DNA from: Leptodactylus fallax | Lineage: Eukaryota; Chordata; Amphibia; Anura; Leptodactylidae | Length of the DNA: 64,000 bases | NCBI GenBank assembly: GCA_947044405.1 | Contig: CAMRHE010000647.1 | Coordinates: forward strand, 372,001 to 436,000 | Direction of reading: 5' to 3' | Shown: positions 1-9,932 of the stretch, piece after piece | Layout: each line of letters starts with the position of its first letter | Position numbering within the stretch: the stretch's first letter is position 1 | Position numbers and translations under genes: made by a program | The notes under the pieces: model-generated | Database searches by the model: none | What the model was told of the DNA's origin: nothing | What the model saw: only the letters and a program-made list of their open reading frames with translations

Positions 1-123
1 GAGAAATTTGCCAAAGAAGAATGGTCTAAAATTCCAGCAGAGCATTGTAAGAAAGTCATTGATGGTTACCGGAAGCGGTTGTTCGCAGTTATTTTGTCTA
101 AAGGTTGTGCTACCAAGTATTAG
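1..123 (+). pseudogene. Tc1 transposase, C-terminal fragment
   Basis: The first 123 bases read without interruption as the C-terminus of a Tc1-family transposase (DDE superfamily, cut-and-paste transposition) and end in TAG. The reading starts at [18 protein letters not shown] and ends in SKGCATKY. It lies just downstream of where the catalytic E motif (PIEHLW) would be, so no catalytic residue is inside the window. It matches the end of the transposase at 13340-13891 almost residue for residue. Whether the complete gene outside the window is intact cannot be judged. Confidence 0.9.
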
Positions 124-343
124 GCTGAGGGTGCCAATACTTTTGTCCGGCGCATTTTTGGAGTTTTGTGTAAAATGATCAATGATTTTACTTTTTTTTT
201 CATTCTCTTTTGTGTTTTTTCATTGCAAGCAAAATAAATGAAGATATTATTACCAAAGCATTTGTGATTGCAATCATTTTCTGGAAGAAATTGAGTATTA
301 TCGGACAGAATTGCAGGGGTGCCAATACTTTTGGCCAGCACTG
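1..343 (+). mobile_element. 3' end of a Tc1/mariner element (truncated by window edge)
   Basis: This is the terminal part of a Tc1-like transposon. It contains the last 40 codons of the transposase and then a terminal inverted repeat ending in GGCCAGCACTG, followed by a TA target dinucleotide at 344-345. The outer repeat (GGTGCCAATACTTTTGGCC) and an inner direct-repeat copy near 130-150 (GGTGCCAATACTTTTGTCC) give the IR/DR layout. The full-length element at 13121-14760 is the same family in the opposite orientation. Confidence 0.93.
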
Positions 344-345
344 TA

Positions 346-661
346 TACTTGAACAAAGACACATGTCCAAGTTAAACCAAAGAATGAGAGAGGAAGTGGA
401 TAAATGGAAGGAAACTTTGCTTCCCTCTACTGACCCTTACTCACCAATTTTTTAGACTGTCAAAGAGGAACACTTACAGTTCTCTGTGTGAAAGTTTAAA
501 TTTGTTTGCCTATCTATAGGATTCAATAGGTTTTTAATAAACTATATCTGAATATAGATATTTTAAGATCTAAAATGCACCAAGTTATGACATATTATGT
601 ACGTTGGGGCATAATATACAGTTAGGGACCAGATAATAGGTTGTTGAACTATATACTGTAG
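346..661. other. unassigned AT-rich sequence
   Basis: I see no gene and no classifiable repeat between the Tc1 end and the next element. Confidence 0.5.
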
Positions 662-1359
662 TTAAAGGGGTTGTCCGTAATTGAATAAAAAATTAACTCC
701 TAAATTAAACCCCCTCCCCCCGCCTAACTTCTAATTTACTTGTATTAAAAAAAAAATCTATAACTACCCATATACCTGGGGCGGTCATGTGACCGCCCCA
801 GGCACAATTTCTGATAATCCAGTGACGTTCCGTTTAGCCATTTGCAAAACGGGAACGTCACCATTACTCCCCCCAGCCTCATCATACTTACGTATCTTCC
901 TCTCCGGGAATGGCTCCTCCCCTCTTCCTCTCTGCCAGGGCTTGCGCAGTCTGAAGGTGCCTGGACACAGGCATCAGATGTACTTCCGGGCTGTGTACAC
1001 GCTTGCAGAGAGGAAGTGAGGCATCTCCAGCCTGCGCACAGAGAAAGAAAAGGGAGGAGCTGTCTCCCAGAGAGGAAGACGAAGTATGATGCGGTGGGGG
1101 GGTGGGCTGAGTTAGTTAGTTGGGAAGGGCTAGTAGTGGGCGGGAAGTAACAGGGAAGTAGTGTGGAAGGTACACAGTAAGCTACACAGCAGGAAGCTAC
1201 ACCATGTAAATAAATGCAGAAGATGCCAGGAGCTCCCAGAGAAACCCAGAAATCACTCAAAACACTGCTAAAGGTATATGGGTGTACTTATTAACTCATT
1301 AATAGCACTATACAGACCTTTTAAAAAGAAAATATTTTTTGCTCGGAAAACTCCTTTAA
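662..1359. mobile_element. T2/Kolobok-like MITE (TTAA-flanked)
   Basis: The segment starts TTAAAGGGGTTGTCCG and ends CGGAAAACTCCTTTAA, imperfect inverted ends that both include TTAA. T2-family MITEs of Xenopus have TTAAAGG-type ends and TTAA target duplications, which is the basis for the name. The interior is GC-rich (780-1150) and has a hairpin at about 776-802 (CCTGGGGCGGTCATGTGACC and its complement). It encodes no transposase. ORFs of 100-170 codons in the GC-rich part overlap on both strands and look spurious. Confidence 0.72.
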
Positions 1360-1883
1360 GTTAAATACACATCTTTCCAATATCAAAAAGAGGGACATTT
1401 AAGGAACAAAGAGGGACAGAAGGACTTGCGTCAAAAGTAAGGCATGTTCCACCAAAAGAGAGACTTGTGGGAGCTATGCTGACCCAGAGTTAGATTTAAA
1501 AAAAAGTTATAAGGCTTGAAACAGTTGGATCACCATTCAAATAAGAATGCTTTAGGTTTGCATAAGCATTAATGTTATTATAATTTAGTATATAATTAGG
1601 TGCTGTCTCGATTCCACTTACCTGAAATCTCCAATGACTGATTTTTCACCTTTACCTGCTTGACAATGTGTGCATTTGCATCTATTGCTACTTCTATATA
1701 AAGAATGACCTAGTCTGCAGAATGCGGTAGAGTCCCTAGGTATACAGTAGAGCATAGCATATAATATATTGCACCTATCAGCTACCATCTAAAGGGCAGA
1801 GCTATCTGTTATATTGTCTTTTGACAGATGCATCTCAGCACAATTAGTAAAATGATTAATTTTGCTTTATATACCAAGTAGGG
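1360..1883. other. unassigned intron-like sequence
   Basis: AT-rich sequence with no exon, RNA gene or recognisable transposon. Confidence 0.5.
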
Positions 1884-1925
<42 letters not shown>

Positions 1926-1930
1926 ATATA
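1884..1930. repeat. (ATCT)n microsatellite running into (TA)n
   Basis: About ten ATCT units are followed by a short TA run. Confidence 0.98.
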
Positions 1931-2025
1931 TGTGTGTTTAAATATTATTTCAGTTTTGAATAAATTGTCCTCCTGTTGTTGTGATGTATCCTTCCAAAGG
2001 CTGGCAGTGTCTGCAATGATTAGAT

Positions 2026-3249
2026 CAGCGATTCCCAACTGGGGTGCCGAGACACTCCTCAGGGCTTTAGCTTCCTGCTTCACCATTCAGGCTGGTACTA
2101 GTTATATCTTCAGACCTACTGCATCAAGCTGGAGACAAGTGGAAGAGAGCTGGAGAGAGCTCCGTGGGAACAGGCCTTGCGTGGGGGTCACTGGGAAGCG
2201 TTATAAAGAGTGTGTGGGCCACTGGGCATAATTATACTGTGTATGGCATAGTATTATATTGAGCTTTATACTATGTGGTGGCCACTGGAAAGCTTTATGC
2301 TGTGTGTGGGGCACTGGGGAGTATTATACTATATAGGGCTCACTGGGAAGCATTATACTTTGTGGGAGCCACTAAAGAGCTTTATACTGTGTTGTGACTG
2401 TGTTGGGGCACTGGGGAGCATTATACTGTGAGTGGCAGGGCCACTGGGGAGTGTTATACTGTGTGTGGGCCAATGGGAAGCATCATGCTATGTGTGGGCT
2501 GCTGAGAGCATTACACTGTGTGGGGGGGGGGCACAGGAGAGCATTGTACTGAGTGTAGGGGTCACTGGACAGCATTATAGTTTGGGGTCACTTGGGAGCA
2601 TTATCCTGTATGTATGGGCGCATTGGGCAGCATTATAAGGTATATTGGCCACTGGGGGGATTATATTGTGGGGGGGGGATTGGGGAGCATTATACTGTAT
2701 GGGGGACACAAAGGGAACATTATACTTTGTTTGGGTCACTGAAGAACATTATATTGTGTGGGGGGGGCACTGGGCTGCATTATGATGTGTGTTTGGGAGC
2801 ACTGAGGAGCATTATACTATATGGGGGCCACTGGGGAGCATTGTATTGTGTTGGGCCGCTGTGAAACATTATACTGTAATGGAGACACTAACAGAGCATT
2901 ATTTTGTGTGGGGGACACTAGGATTATTATACTGTATAATGCTAAGGGAGCATGCTAATGATAAATTTACTGTGGGCAGTGGGTGATGAATTTTGATATG
3001 TTGATGCAAGTGGTTGCATGCAAGTATGGAATCATGTAGCTCTGAAAGTGCATTGAAAAAATTGCAGTTGTGATGCAAATATGTCAAACAAATTTATTTA
3101 AAATGTTTTAGCTTTAAATTCAAAAACTGCTAAAACCATGTCAAAACTGATGTTTGTTGTCTTTTGATGAAAATTATTTGGTACCAATGCCCCGAGGAAA
3201 TTTTTTTTTTCCAGGGGTGCCCCAAGTCTGAAAAAGTTGATAAAGACTG
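2026..3249. mobile_element. probable hAT-type non-autonomous element carrying a minisatellite
   Basis: The left end CAGCGATTCCCAACTGGGG resembles hAT termini (CAG-G-TTCCCAA). The right end, near 3211-3249, contains GGGGTGCCCCAAGTCTGAA and finishes in AAGACTG, which reads as a diverged complement. The 8 bases before the left end (GATTAGAT) are not repeated after the right end, so the boundaries are provisional. The middle is the tandem repeat at 2184-2950. Confidence 0.5.
2184..2950. repeat. degenerate minisatellite, about 31-36 bp unit (GGCCACTGGGGAGCATTATACTGTG-like)
   Basis: More than 20 imperfect copies of a unit of the form GTGTGGGGGCCACTGGGGAG plus CATTATACT follow in tandem. The same motif, on one strand or the other, recurs near 9477, 19227, 30834, 36295, 47045 and 58075. 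ORFs in the block follow the repeat and are not genes. Confidence 0.93.
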
Positions 3250-4153
3250 TGCCAAAATACACATCGGGGCAGGCCCCATCCCAGGCACAGGAACTGTATT
3301 GATGACGTTTCTTTTACCCTCACTGATTGCTATATGTGATTTGTTGACTGCGCCATTATACATGTGTTAATACATGTTAATACAGTTACTGCTTGGGTGG
3401 TCTATCATCATGTTTATTTCATGTTCAGGATTATATGTAATATTGTATTGTTACTGCCCTGGATGTGCTGACATTTTCCGCTCTAGGCTTAATATTTTTA
3501 ATATCGGTGTATAGAGATGGTTTTTGGGTTATTGGGTTTTGACCCAAATTTTCCAAAAGTTTTGATTTTTGACAAAAGGCCGAAAAGTTTTGACTTTAGA
3601 TGGAACCAAAACTTTGCGTATTGTCTTAGGCAAACTAAAATGGCCACCACCACATGTAAGACGAGGTAGAAAAGCAGAGGAGAAGGAGGATCACTTGGTT
3701 TCTGTGGCAGACACACCAATCGTGAGTGGTAGGTGGAGAGGTTACAGTGCTGATGTCACATCAGCATATAAGATACTGTGGGAAGGAAGATGAAGAGACA
3801 TTTTGTGACAGAGCAGCCTAGGGGAAAGACTTGTCATCACTGCATGATCCAAAGGAAATGCTGCTAATACATTGCTAGTGGAAAAACACCACCAACATTG
3901 CAATAGAATTACAGAATTATAGGAGAAGGACTAGTTTGGAGCACATATTAGTTAGATATTATCAATTTAAGACACATAGGAAGAAAAATTATAGGAGTGG
4001 GGGAGCTCTGAACTGTACTGTGTGGCTGCAGTGTTCAATGTGTTACATACGACTGGCGAAGTCACCCTTTCATTGCCAGTAATCACATTTTGCTAAGTCT
4101 TTTTTGCAATAGAGCGATTTTTTAGTAATACAGTGTCAGATGTGCCATTACTA
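3250..4153. other. unassigned intron-like sequence
   Basis: No gene is seen. A T-rich stretch at 3510-3610 repeats CCAAAAGTTTTGA-type words. Around 4060-4153 the sequence seems continuous with the DNA after 5323, as expected if the intervening element inserted here. Confidence 0.4.
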
Positions 4154-5321
4154 CCGTGTTTCTCCAAAAATAAGACCTACCCCGAAAATAAGCCCTAGCT
4201 ACATTTTCCAGGTTTTTTGGAGTAGGCTTGAAATATAAGCCCTACTCCAAAAATAAGCCCTAGCTAATTTAACCCCTTCCCGACATCCGCCGCGCGATTA
4301 CAGCGGATGCCGGGTCCTTAAAGATGGTGGCCGCTCTGCTGCAGAGCGGCCGGCCGTACCGGGTCTCTGCGGAGACCTGGAGTTAACGCCCGCGATCAGT
4401 GTCTACCCTGATCGCGGGCATTGTTCAGCGTGGCTTCCCTTTCCCTTCCACCAAAGTAGCAAAACCCAGAGTTAATGCCCGCGATCAGAATGGACTCTGA
4501 CCGCGGGCATTGCTTAGTGTGACCTCCGCGCTTCCCCCCTCCCCCATCCCCTATAGCTGCTATACCGGGTCTCCTTGTACACCGGAGACCCGCAGTTAAT
4601 GCCCGCGATCAGAGTCCACTGATCGCGGGCATTGTTAGGTCTGTCAGTCCATGACCCCCCCTCCCCTCGACCCCCCAAAGCAGAGTAACTATTCCCGGGG
4701 CCGGTACCTTTTACGTTGCAGGCTGGCTCCCGCGGGTGAGATCCCAGGAGCTGACCTGTTCCTTTGACAGCCGGGAGCATTATGAAGGCTCCCAGGCCTG
4801 TCATAGGAATATTACTATTGAGGCCAGCCTCATTAGTAATATAGATAATCTCCCATAGACTGCAATAGGTTGTATTGCAGTCTATGGGATGATTGCAGGT
4901 TCAAGCCCCCTAGGAGGGGTTAATAGTAAAAAAAAAAAAAAAAGTTAATAAAAATATTTAAAAAAAAACAACAAAATAAAAGTTCAAGCCCCCTCCCACT
5001 TTCACTAGAATACATATAAAAATAAAATATTACTGTGAAACACATACACATTAGGTATCCCTGTGTCCGAAAACGCCCAGTCTACAAACTTATAAAATTA
5101 TTTTACCTCTATGGTGAATGCCGTAGCAAAAAAAAAAAATGAAAGTGCCGAACTGCTGTTTTTTCGCTGTTTCACCTCTGATAAAAGTTGAAATAAAAAG
5201 CGATCAAATGTGTGATTGTTGTTCATGGAAAAAATTAAGACCTACCCCGAAAATAAGCCCTAGCACTTTTTTCAGAGCAAAAAATAATATAAGACCCTGT
5301 CTTATTTTCGGAGAAACACGG
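4154..5321. mobile_element. TA-flanked non-autonomous DNA transposon with CCGTGTTTCTCC ends
   Basis: The ends CCGTGTTTCTCCAAAAATAA and TTATTTTCGGAGAAACACGG are inverted copies, flanked by TA at 4152-4153 and 5322-5323. That is the Tc1/mariner-type target duplication. Subterminal copies of GAAAATAAGCCCTAGC occur at both ends. The interior includes three GC-rich hairpins, another hairpin at 4851-4890 (CCCATAGACTGCAATA and its complement), and a segment from about 4270 to 4925 bounded by AACCCCT and AGGGGTT that may be a nested insertion. No transposase is encoded. Confidence 0.75.
4388..4630. repeat. three consecutive GCCCGCGATCAG hairpins
   Basis: Stems GCCCGCGATCAG / CTGATCGCGGGC lie at 4388-4419, 4477-4508 and 4601-4630, each preceded by GTTAA(C/T). 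The second has one arm altered (CTGACCGCGGGC). They repeat about every 90-125 bp inside the 4154-5321 element. Confidence 0.93.
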
Positions 5322-5323
5322 TA

Positions 5324-5900
5324 TTAGTGCAGCTTGCTGCACTGTGATGTTTTACTCTCCACAGTGACTTACATTCTTTCAGTTATTATCAAATGACTAA
5401 AATTGTCATTATCACTGCAAAAATCCAAGCTGAATCACAATCACACAGCATGTTATAGTCTAATATTCACTGACCATGACAACTTTTAGTGCTAAATCTC
5501 ATGCTCTTGTTAAGTATTTTTTTAAATAGTGCCTTTTGATAACAAATGCAGAAAAACTGCTATTATCACTGTATAAATCTAAACTGACTCATGCAGTTGT
5601 GGTCAACTAGACTAGTGCTAGTCTAATACTCCTCACTGACCAAGACAACTATGTGTTCCTCTTCCTCCTCTATACTGTCAATCATGTTTTTTTCCATCTT
5701 CACAGATCCCATTCCCTAGTAGTCATGTGGCATCTGCTGTGAGAGACATTGCTCCTGGTAGTCATTCTGTTAGGAACACTAGGGGGAAATTTGGAGGTGG
5801 GAATTGTGAGGATATAGAGGACTCCCGTTGCCTTGATGAGTCAAAAAAAAGTGGGGAAGATGATAAAATGACTGAATCCGATAATAATTCTATTGCAGAG
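5324..5900. other. AT-rich sequence with an imperfect internal duplication
   Basis: About 5380-5490 and 5525-5650 share a diverged common order of words (TTATCACTG, AGTCTAATA, CACTGACCA-GACAAC). This may be the 5' part of the hAT relic that follows. No gene is assigned. Confidence 0.4.
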
Positions 5901-5918
5901 TGACATCAGAGGACAAGG

Positions 5919-6880
5919 GTGGTGGCAGCTGCAATAGTAACAGTCCAATGTGCAGCCCAAACATGCAAAAAAAAACCTGCCTGGGGTAGGTCCAAGGCAA
6001 GCTTGGGTGGTGGTGGCACTGGCAGACACATTTCCACTGCTGCTGGAAGTAATTTCCCGTCTGGGAAGTTTTTTGTACATTACCAAATGAAAAATCTATG
6101 GAAATCTGGAAAGAGAAAATTAGCCATGGCTATGCAGGCACACAAGTAGGAATTACATCTCTACATAGTAACATGAAATGGTATCAGCTCATTTGGCATA
6201 ACAGAATTGCCAGTGGCACTGACAGGCAAGGTGAGCAAGTCCGTCCTACTCTTTATCCCCATGATCTCCTTTGTTGACAGGCCTCACAAACACCTAGAAC
6301 TTGGTTATTGTTGTTATCATCTCCGTCTGCTTCTCCTCCTCCATGCCAACATCAGTGATCCATAAAGGAATGTGTGTCCAAGAAACATCAATATGTGCCC
6401 ACTCATCTGGTTGGTCTGCAGCTTTAATTTGAACATTGGCAAGTTATTGGTGGTTCAGTCGCCGCCTTACCAGTTATTGAATTCCACTGAGTTTCGCCAA
6501 ATGATGGCATTTGCACAGTGTCAATGGAAAATACCTAGCTGCCATTATTTCTGTGGATAACCTGAACCTGCTTGATATTACCATGCAGGCCTCTCCTTGG
6601 ATGGCGTGGTATAGAGGCACATGCTGGAGCGTCAGTTTAAACAGCAAAAGGCGGTGAATGATTACTGAATGCAGCAAAACTCAGGGGCAATGTGTTATTT
6701 TCAAATCCTCGTTGGAGCCTCATGAAGAAAGTGTGTTGCCTTCTGAAGCCCTTTGAGGAGTCACAGGCCACCAAATGTGTCAGCAGCAGGTACAACTGCA
6801 GCATCAGTGATATCATCCCTTTGATATATGACTTAAAGGAAACTTTTACAGTTAAGCAATCAGAGGTGGAAGAAGAATAA
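5919..6880 (+). pseudogene. decayed hAT (ZBED/BED-type) transposase relic
   Basis: Scattered plus-strand reading frames look like pieces of a hAT transposase, an enzyme that cuts and pastes DNA and leaves 8-bp target duplications. Near 6060-6190 the reading KFFVHYQMKNLW and, after a frame change, GITSLHSNMKW recalls a BED zinc finger. Near 6450-6560 PPYQLLNSTEFRQMMAF resembles the segment before the catalytic core. Near 6718-6880 VCCLLKPFEESQATKC followed by SISDIIPLIYDLKETF is typical of ZBED-like hAT proteins. Stops and frame changes separate these blocks, and the central catalytic region is missing or unrecognisable. No terminal repeats were located. Assignment rests on remembered family motifs. 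Confidence 0.55.
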
Positions 6881-6904
6881 CAACTTTTACCTCTTGGTCA
6901 CTCT

Positions 6905-7489
6905 TGGAAGATGGTCCAGCTTTTTCAGCTTGCAGTCTCGGCATACTAATAGTGTGCCAGAATTTTTTTTTTTGAAACTCTGTAAATTGTCACTCCGCCA
7001 ATGATATGTTCCTGTGGAATTTGCTCCCATAAATGGATGACAGGCGATCCTGTTTCTCTTCTGACTGACTCATCAGAGAACATATTTTAGCTTTTTCAGC
7101 TGGAAGGCCAAGCACACTAACAGTGTGTCAGAATTTTTTCTTGAAAATCTATAAATTGTTACTTCTCAGTGCCGCATCTATAATTTTAAAGTTAATTCTT
7201 TATCGCTTTTCAACTGACAGGAACACTAAGAGTGTGCCACAAATTTTTCTTAAAATTTTGTAAATTGTCACCCACCAGTGCTATGTTGCTGTGATATTTG
7301 CTCCCATAAAGGGATAACTGGCAGGATAATCCAAGTCCTTTTTCGTTCTCAAGTGCTGTTCTCATGATCATAGAATCCTTTCCATTTCAGAAGATATTTA
7401 AATTTTTCCAGCTGGCAGGCCAGGAACGCTGACAGTGTGCTATAATTTTTTCTTTAAATTCTGTAATTGTCACTCTTTGGTCCCACACA
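6905..7489. repeat. irregular tandem array downstream of the hAT relic
   Basis: Four degraded copies share the order CAGCTTTTTCAGCTGG, ACACTAACAGTGTG-CAGAATT, AAATTGTCAC and TTGCTCCCATAAAGGGAT, spaced roughly 100-210 bp apart. The array resumes at 8950 after the Tc1 insertion. Confidence 0.7.
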
Positions 7490-7491
7490 TA

Positions 7492-8947
7492 GCGGGGAAA
7501 AAAAGTATTTAGTCAGCCACCAGTTGTGCAAGTTCTCTCACTTAAAAAGATGAGAGACGCCTGTAATTGACATCATAGGTAGACCTCAACTATGAGAGAC
7601 AAAATGAGAAAACAAATCCAGAAAATCACATTATCTGATTTTTAAAGAATTTATTTGCAAATTATGGTGGAAAATTAGTATTTGGTCAATAACAAAAGTT
7701 CATCTCAACACTTTGTTATATATCCTTTGTTGGCAATGACAGAGGTCAAACGTTTTCTGTAAGTCTTCACAAGGTTGACACACACTGTTGCTGGTATGGT
7801 GGCCCATTCCTCCATGCAGATCTCCTTTAGAGCAGTGATGTTTTGGGGCTGTCGCTGGGCAACACGGACTTTCAACTCCCTCCAAAGGTTTTCTATGGGG
7901 TTGAGATCTGGAGACTGGCTAGGCCACTCCAGGACCTCGAGATGCTTCTTACGAAGCCACTCCTACATGGTTCAGTCGTCCTGGTCCCTTTGCAGAGAAA
8001 CAGCCCCAAAGCATGATGTTGCCACCCCCATGCGTCACAGTAGGTATGGTGTTCTTTGGATGCAACTCAGCATTCACTCTCCTCAAAACACGACGAGTTG
8101 TGTTTCTACCAAACAGTTCTACTTTGGCTTCATCTGACCATACGACATTCTCCCAATACTCTTCTGGAACATCCAAATGCTCTCTAGTAGACTTCAGATG
8201 GGACCGGATATCTACTGGCTTAAGCAGGGGGACACGTCTGGCACTGCAGGATCTGAGTCCCTGGTGGCGTAGTGTGATACTGACGGAAGCCTTTGTTACG
8301 TTAGTCCCAGCTTTCTGCAGGTCATTCACTAGGTCCCCCCATGTGGTTCTGGGATTTTTGCTCACCATTCTTGTGATCATTTTGACCCCACGGGGTGAGA
8401 TCTTGTGTGGAGCCCCTGATCGAGGGAGATTATCAGTGGTCTTGTATGTCTTCCATTTTCTAATTGTTGCGCCCACAGTTGATTTCTTCACACCAAGCTG
8501 CTTGCCAATTGCAGATTCAGTCTTCCCAGCCTGGTGCAGCTCTACAATTTTGTTTCTGGTGTCCTTCCACAGCTCTTTGGTCTTCACCATACTGGAGTTT
8601 GGAGTGTGACTGTTTGAGGTTGTGGACAGGAGTCTTTTATACTGATAACAATGTCAAACAGGTGCCATTACTACAGGTAATGAGTGGAGGACAGAGGAGC
8701 CTCTTAAAGAGGAAGTTACAGGTCTGTGAGAGCCAGAAATCTTGCTTGTTTGTAGGTGATCAAATACTTATTTTCCACCATAATTTGCAAATAAATTCTC
8801 AAAAAAATCAGACAATGTGATTTTCTAGATATGTTTTCTCATTTTGTGTCTCATAGTTGAGGTCTACCTATGATGTCAATTACAGGCCTCTCTCATCTTT
8901 TTAACTTGCACAATTGGTGGCTGACTAAATACTTTTTTTCCCCACTG
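7492..8947 (-). mobile_element. Tc1/mariner element, internally deleted
   Basis: Inverted ends contain GGGGAAAAAAAGTATTTAGT and its complement. The right end is CCCCACTG followed by TA (8948-8949). The left end follows TA (7490-7491) but has lost its outermost bases (GCGGGG instead of CAGTGGGG). Inverted repeats extend inward past TGACATCATAGGTAGACCTC. Removing the element and one TA joins the flanks into a unit of the surrounding array, which confirms the boundaries. Confidence 0.93.
7705..8590 (-). pseudogene. Tc1 transposase with a deleted catalytic segment
   Basis: The N-terminal 213 codons (8590 down to 7949) are open. They start [20 protein letters not shown], contain the paired-type helix-turn-helix region, and carry the first catalytic aspartate in [13 protein letters not shown]. 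After [14 protein letters not shown] the frame shifts and jumps to [20 protein letters not shown] in another frame, which runs through PIENLW (catalytic glutamate) to KGYITKC and a stop at 7705-7707. By comparison with the other Tc1 copies here, about 80 residues are missing, including the second aspartate (the DNDPKHT block). The protein cannot be active. Terminal repeats are kept, so the element might still be moved by a related transposase. Confidence 0.93.
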
Positions 8948-9932
8948 TATGCTCCCATAAAGGGATTATTTTTGAAAAGCCACTTCTTCATTTTGCAACC
9001 AAGCACACTGTCACAAACTTTTCCTAAAATAACAGGTTTATTGCATTAGCCTAATGGGCTGTTTTTTTTTTAATATTTTTTTCCAATATAACCATGTGTA
9101 TATAAAAAAACCATGAGCAAGCACCTTCCCCCAAAAGAGTGGAGTGTTTTAAATGTTAAAGTTTGTAAAATAAAATGGTATTGTATGGTTTAACTAGTTT
9201 GTATCCACTGCTTACCATCTGCTTTCCCATAGACATACATGTCACATTCACTTTGGCATAGCTTCAGCTGGGACAGAGCCTCAATGGGCCCCCTTGTTGC
9301 ACCATGCCTGCAGCAGCAAAGTTTTCCTCTAAAAGGCAACGATGCAAAACACAACAGAAATTGGGTAGTTTTTGCTGCTTCAACCAGCTGGAATGCTAAA
9401 GGTCTCTGTAACTTTCGACCTTTGCATTGCAAAGATTGAAAACTGTGGGTGAATTTCGCAGCTATAATTGACGCACCCCCACACGTATAATGGACCCTTA
9501 TGCCCTATAAAATATAATGCCCCCCTTACAATACCAAATTATAATGTCCTCCTTATGCCCCCATATAGTACAATGGTCTTTTTATACCCCAATATAAGGC
9601 TCCCATACAGTACAATGGCCCTCTTATGCTCCTATATAGTAAAATGCCCCATTATACCCCCATACAGTAAAACGCCCCCATATAATGGTCCAAATGAATG
9701 ACTGAAAACACAGCACAACATTAGCAAGATGCTACACAAAGGCAAACACAGACATGCTATAAAGTTTCAGCTGGATACCCACGTGGGAAAACATTTATCT
9801 GTGCAAGACCACAGCTTGTCAGACTTAGAAGTCCTGATCCTTAAAGCTTTCTTCAAAAATGACAGAGAAAGAAAAGTTTGGGAATTCAAGCTGATGATAA
9901 AATTCAGATCATTGACAAAAAGACTCAATCTA
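8948..9932. other. array remnant, low-complexity DNA and a short minisatellite
   Basis: 8950-9060 continues the array interrupted by the Tc1. 9060-9476 has no identifiable feature; short ORFs overlap on both strands and have no recognisable motifs. The minisatellite at 9477-9690 is listed separately. 9700-9932 is unassigned. Confidence 0.5.
9477..9690. repeat. degenerate minisatellite, about 27-30 bp (CCCTTATGCCCCCATATAGT-like)
   Basis: Seven or so imperfect tandem copies of CCCCCATATAGTACAATGGC-type units. Base order resembles the complement of the block at 2184-2950. Confidence 0.8.

Noticed and set aside
120..362. 80-codon minus-strand ORF
   Set aside because: Antisense shadow of the Tc1 inverted-repeat arm.
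745..1260. 171-codon minus-strand ORF and two overlapping plus-strand ORFs
   Set aside because: They lie in the GC-rich interior of a T2-like MITE and show no recognisable domain.
2184..2950. Regularly repeated units resembling a CRISPR array
   Set aside because: Units are contiguous and degenerate with no spacers, and the DNA is clearly from a vertebrate genome.
2026..3249. Calling this segment a proven hAT insertion
   Set aside because: The tips look right, but the flanking octamers (GATTAGAT, TGCCAAAA) do not match, so it is only listed as probable.
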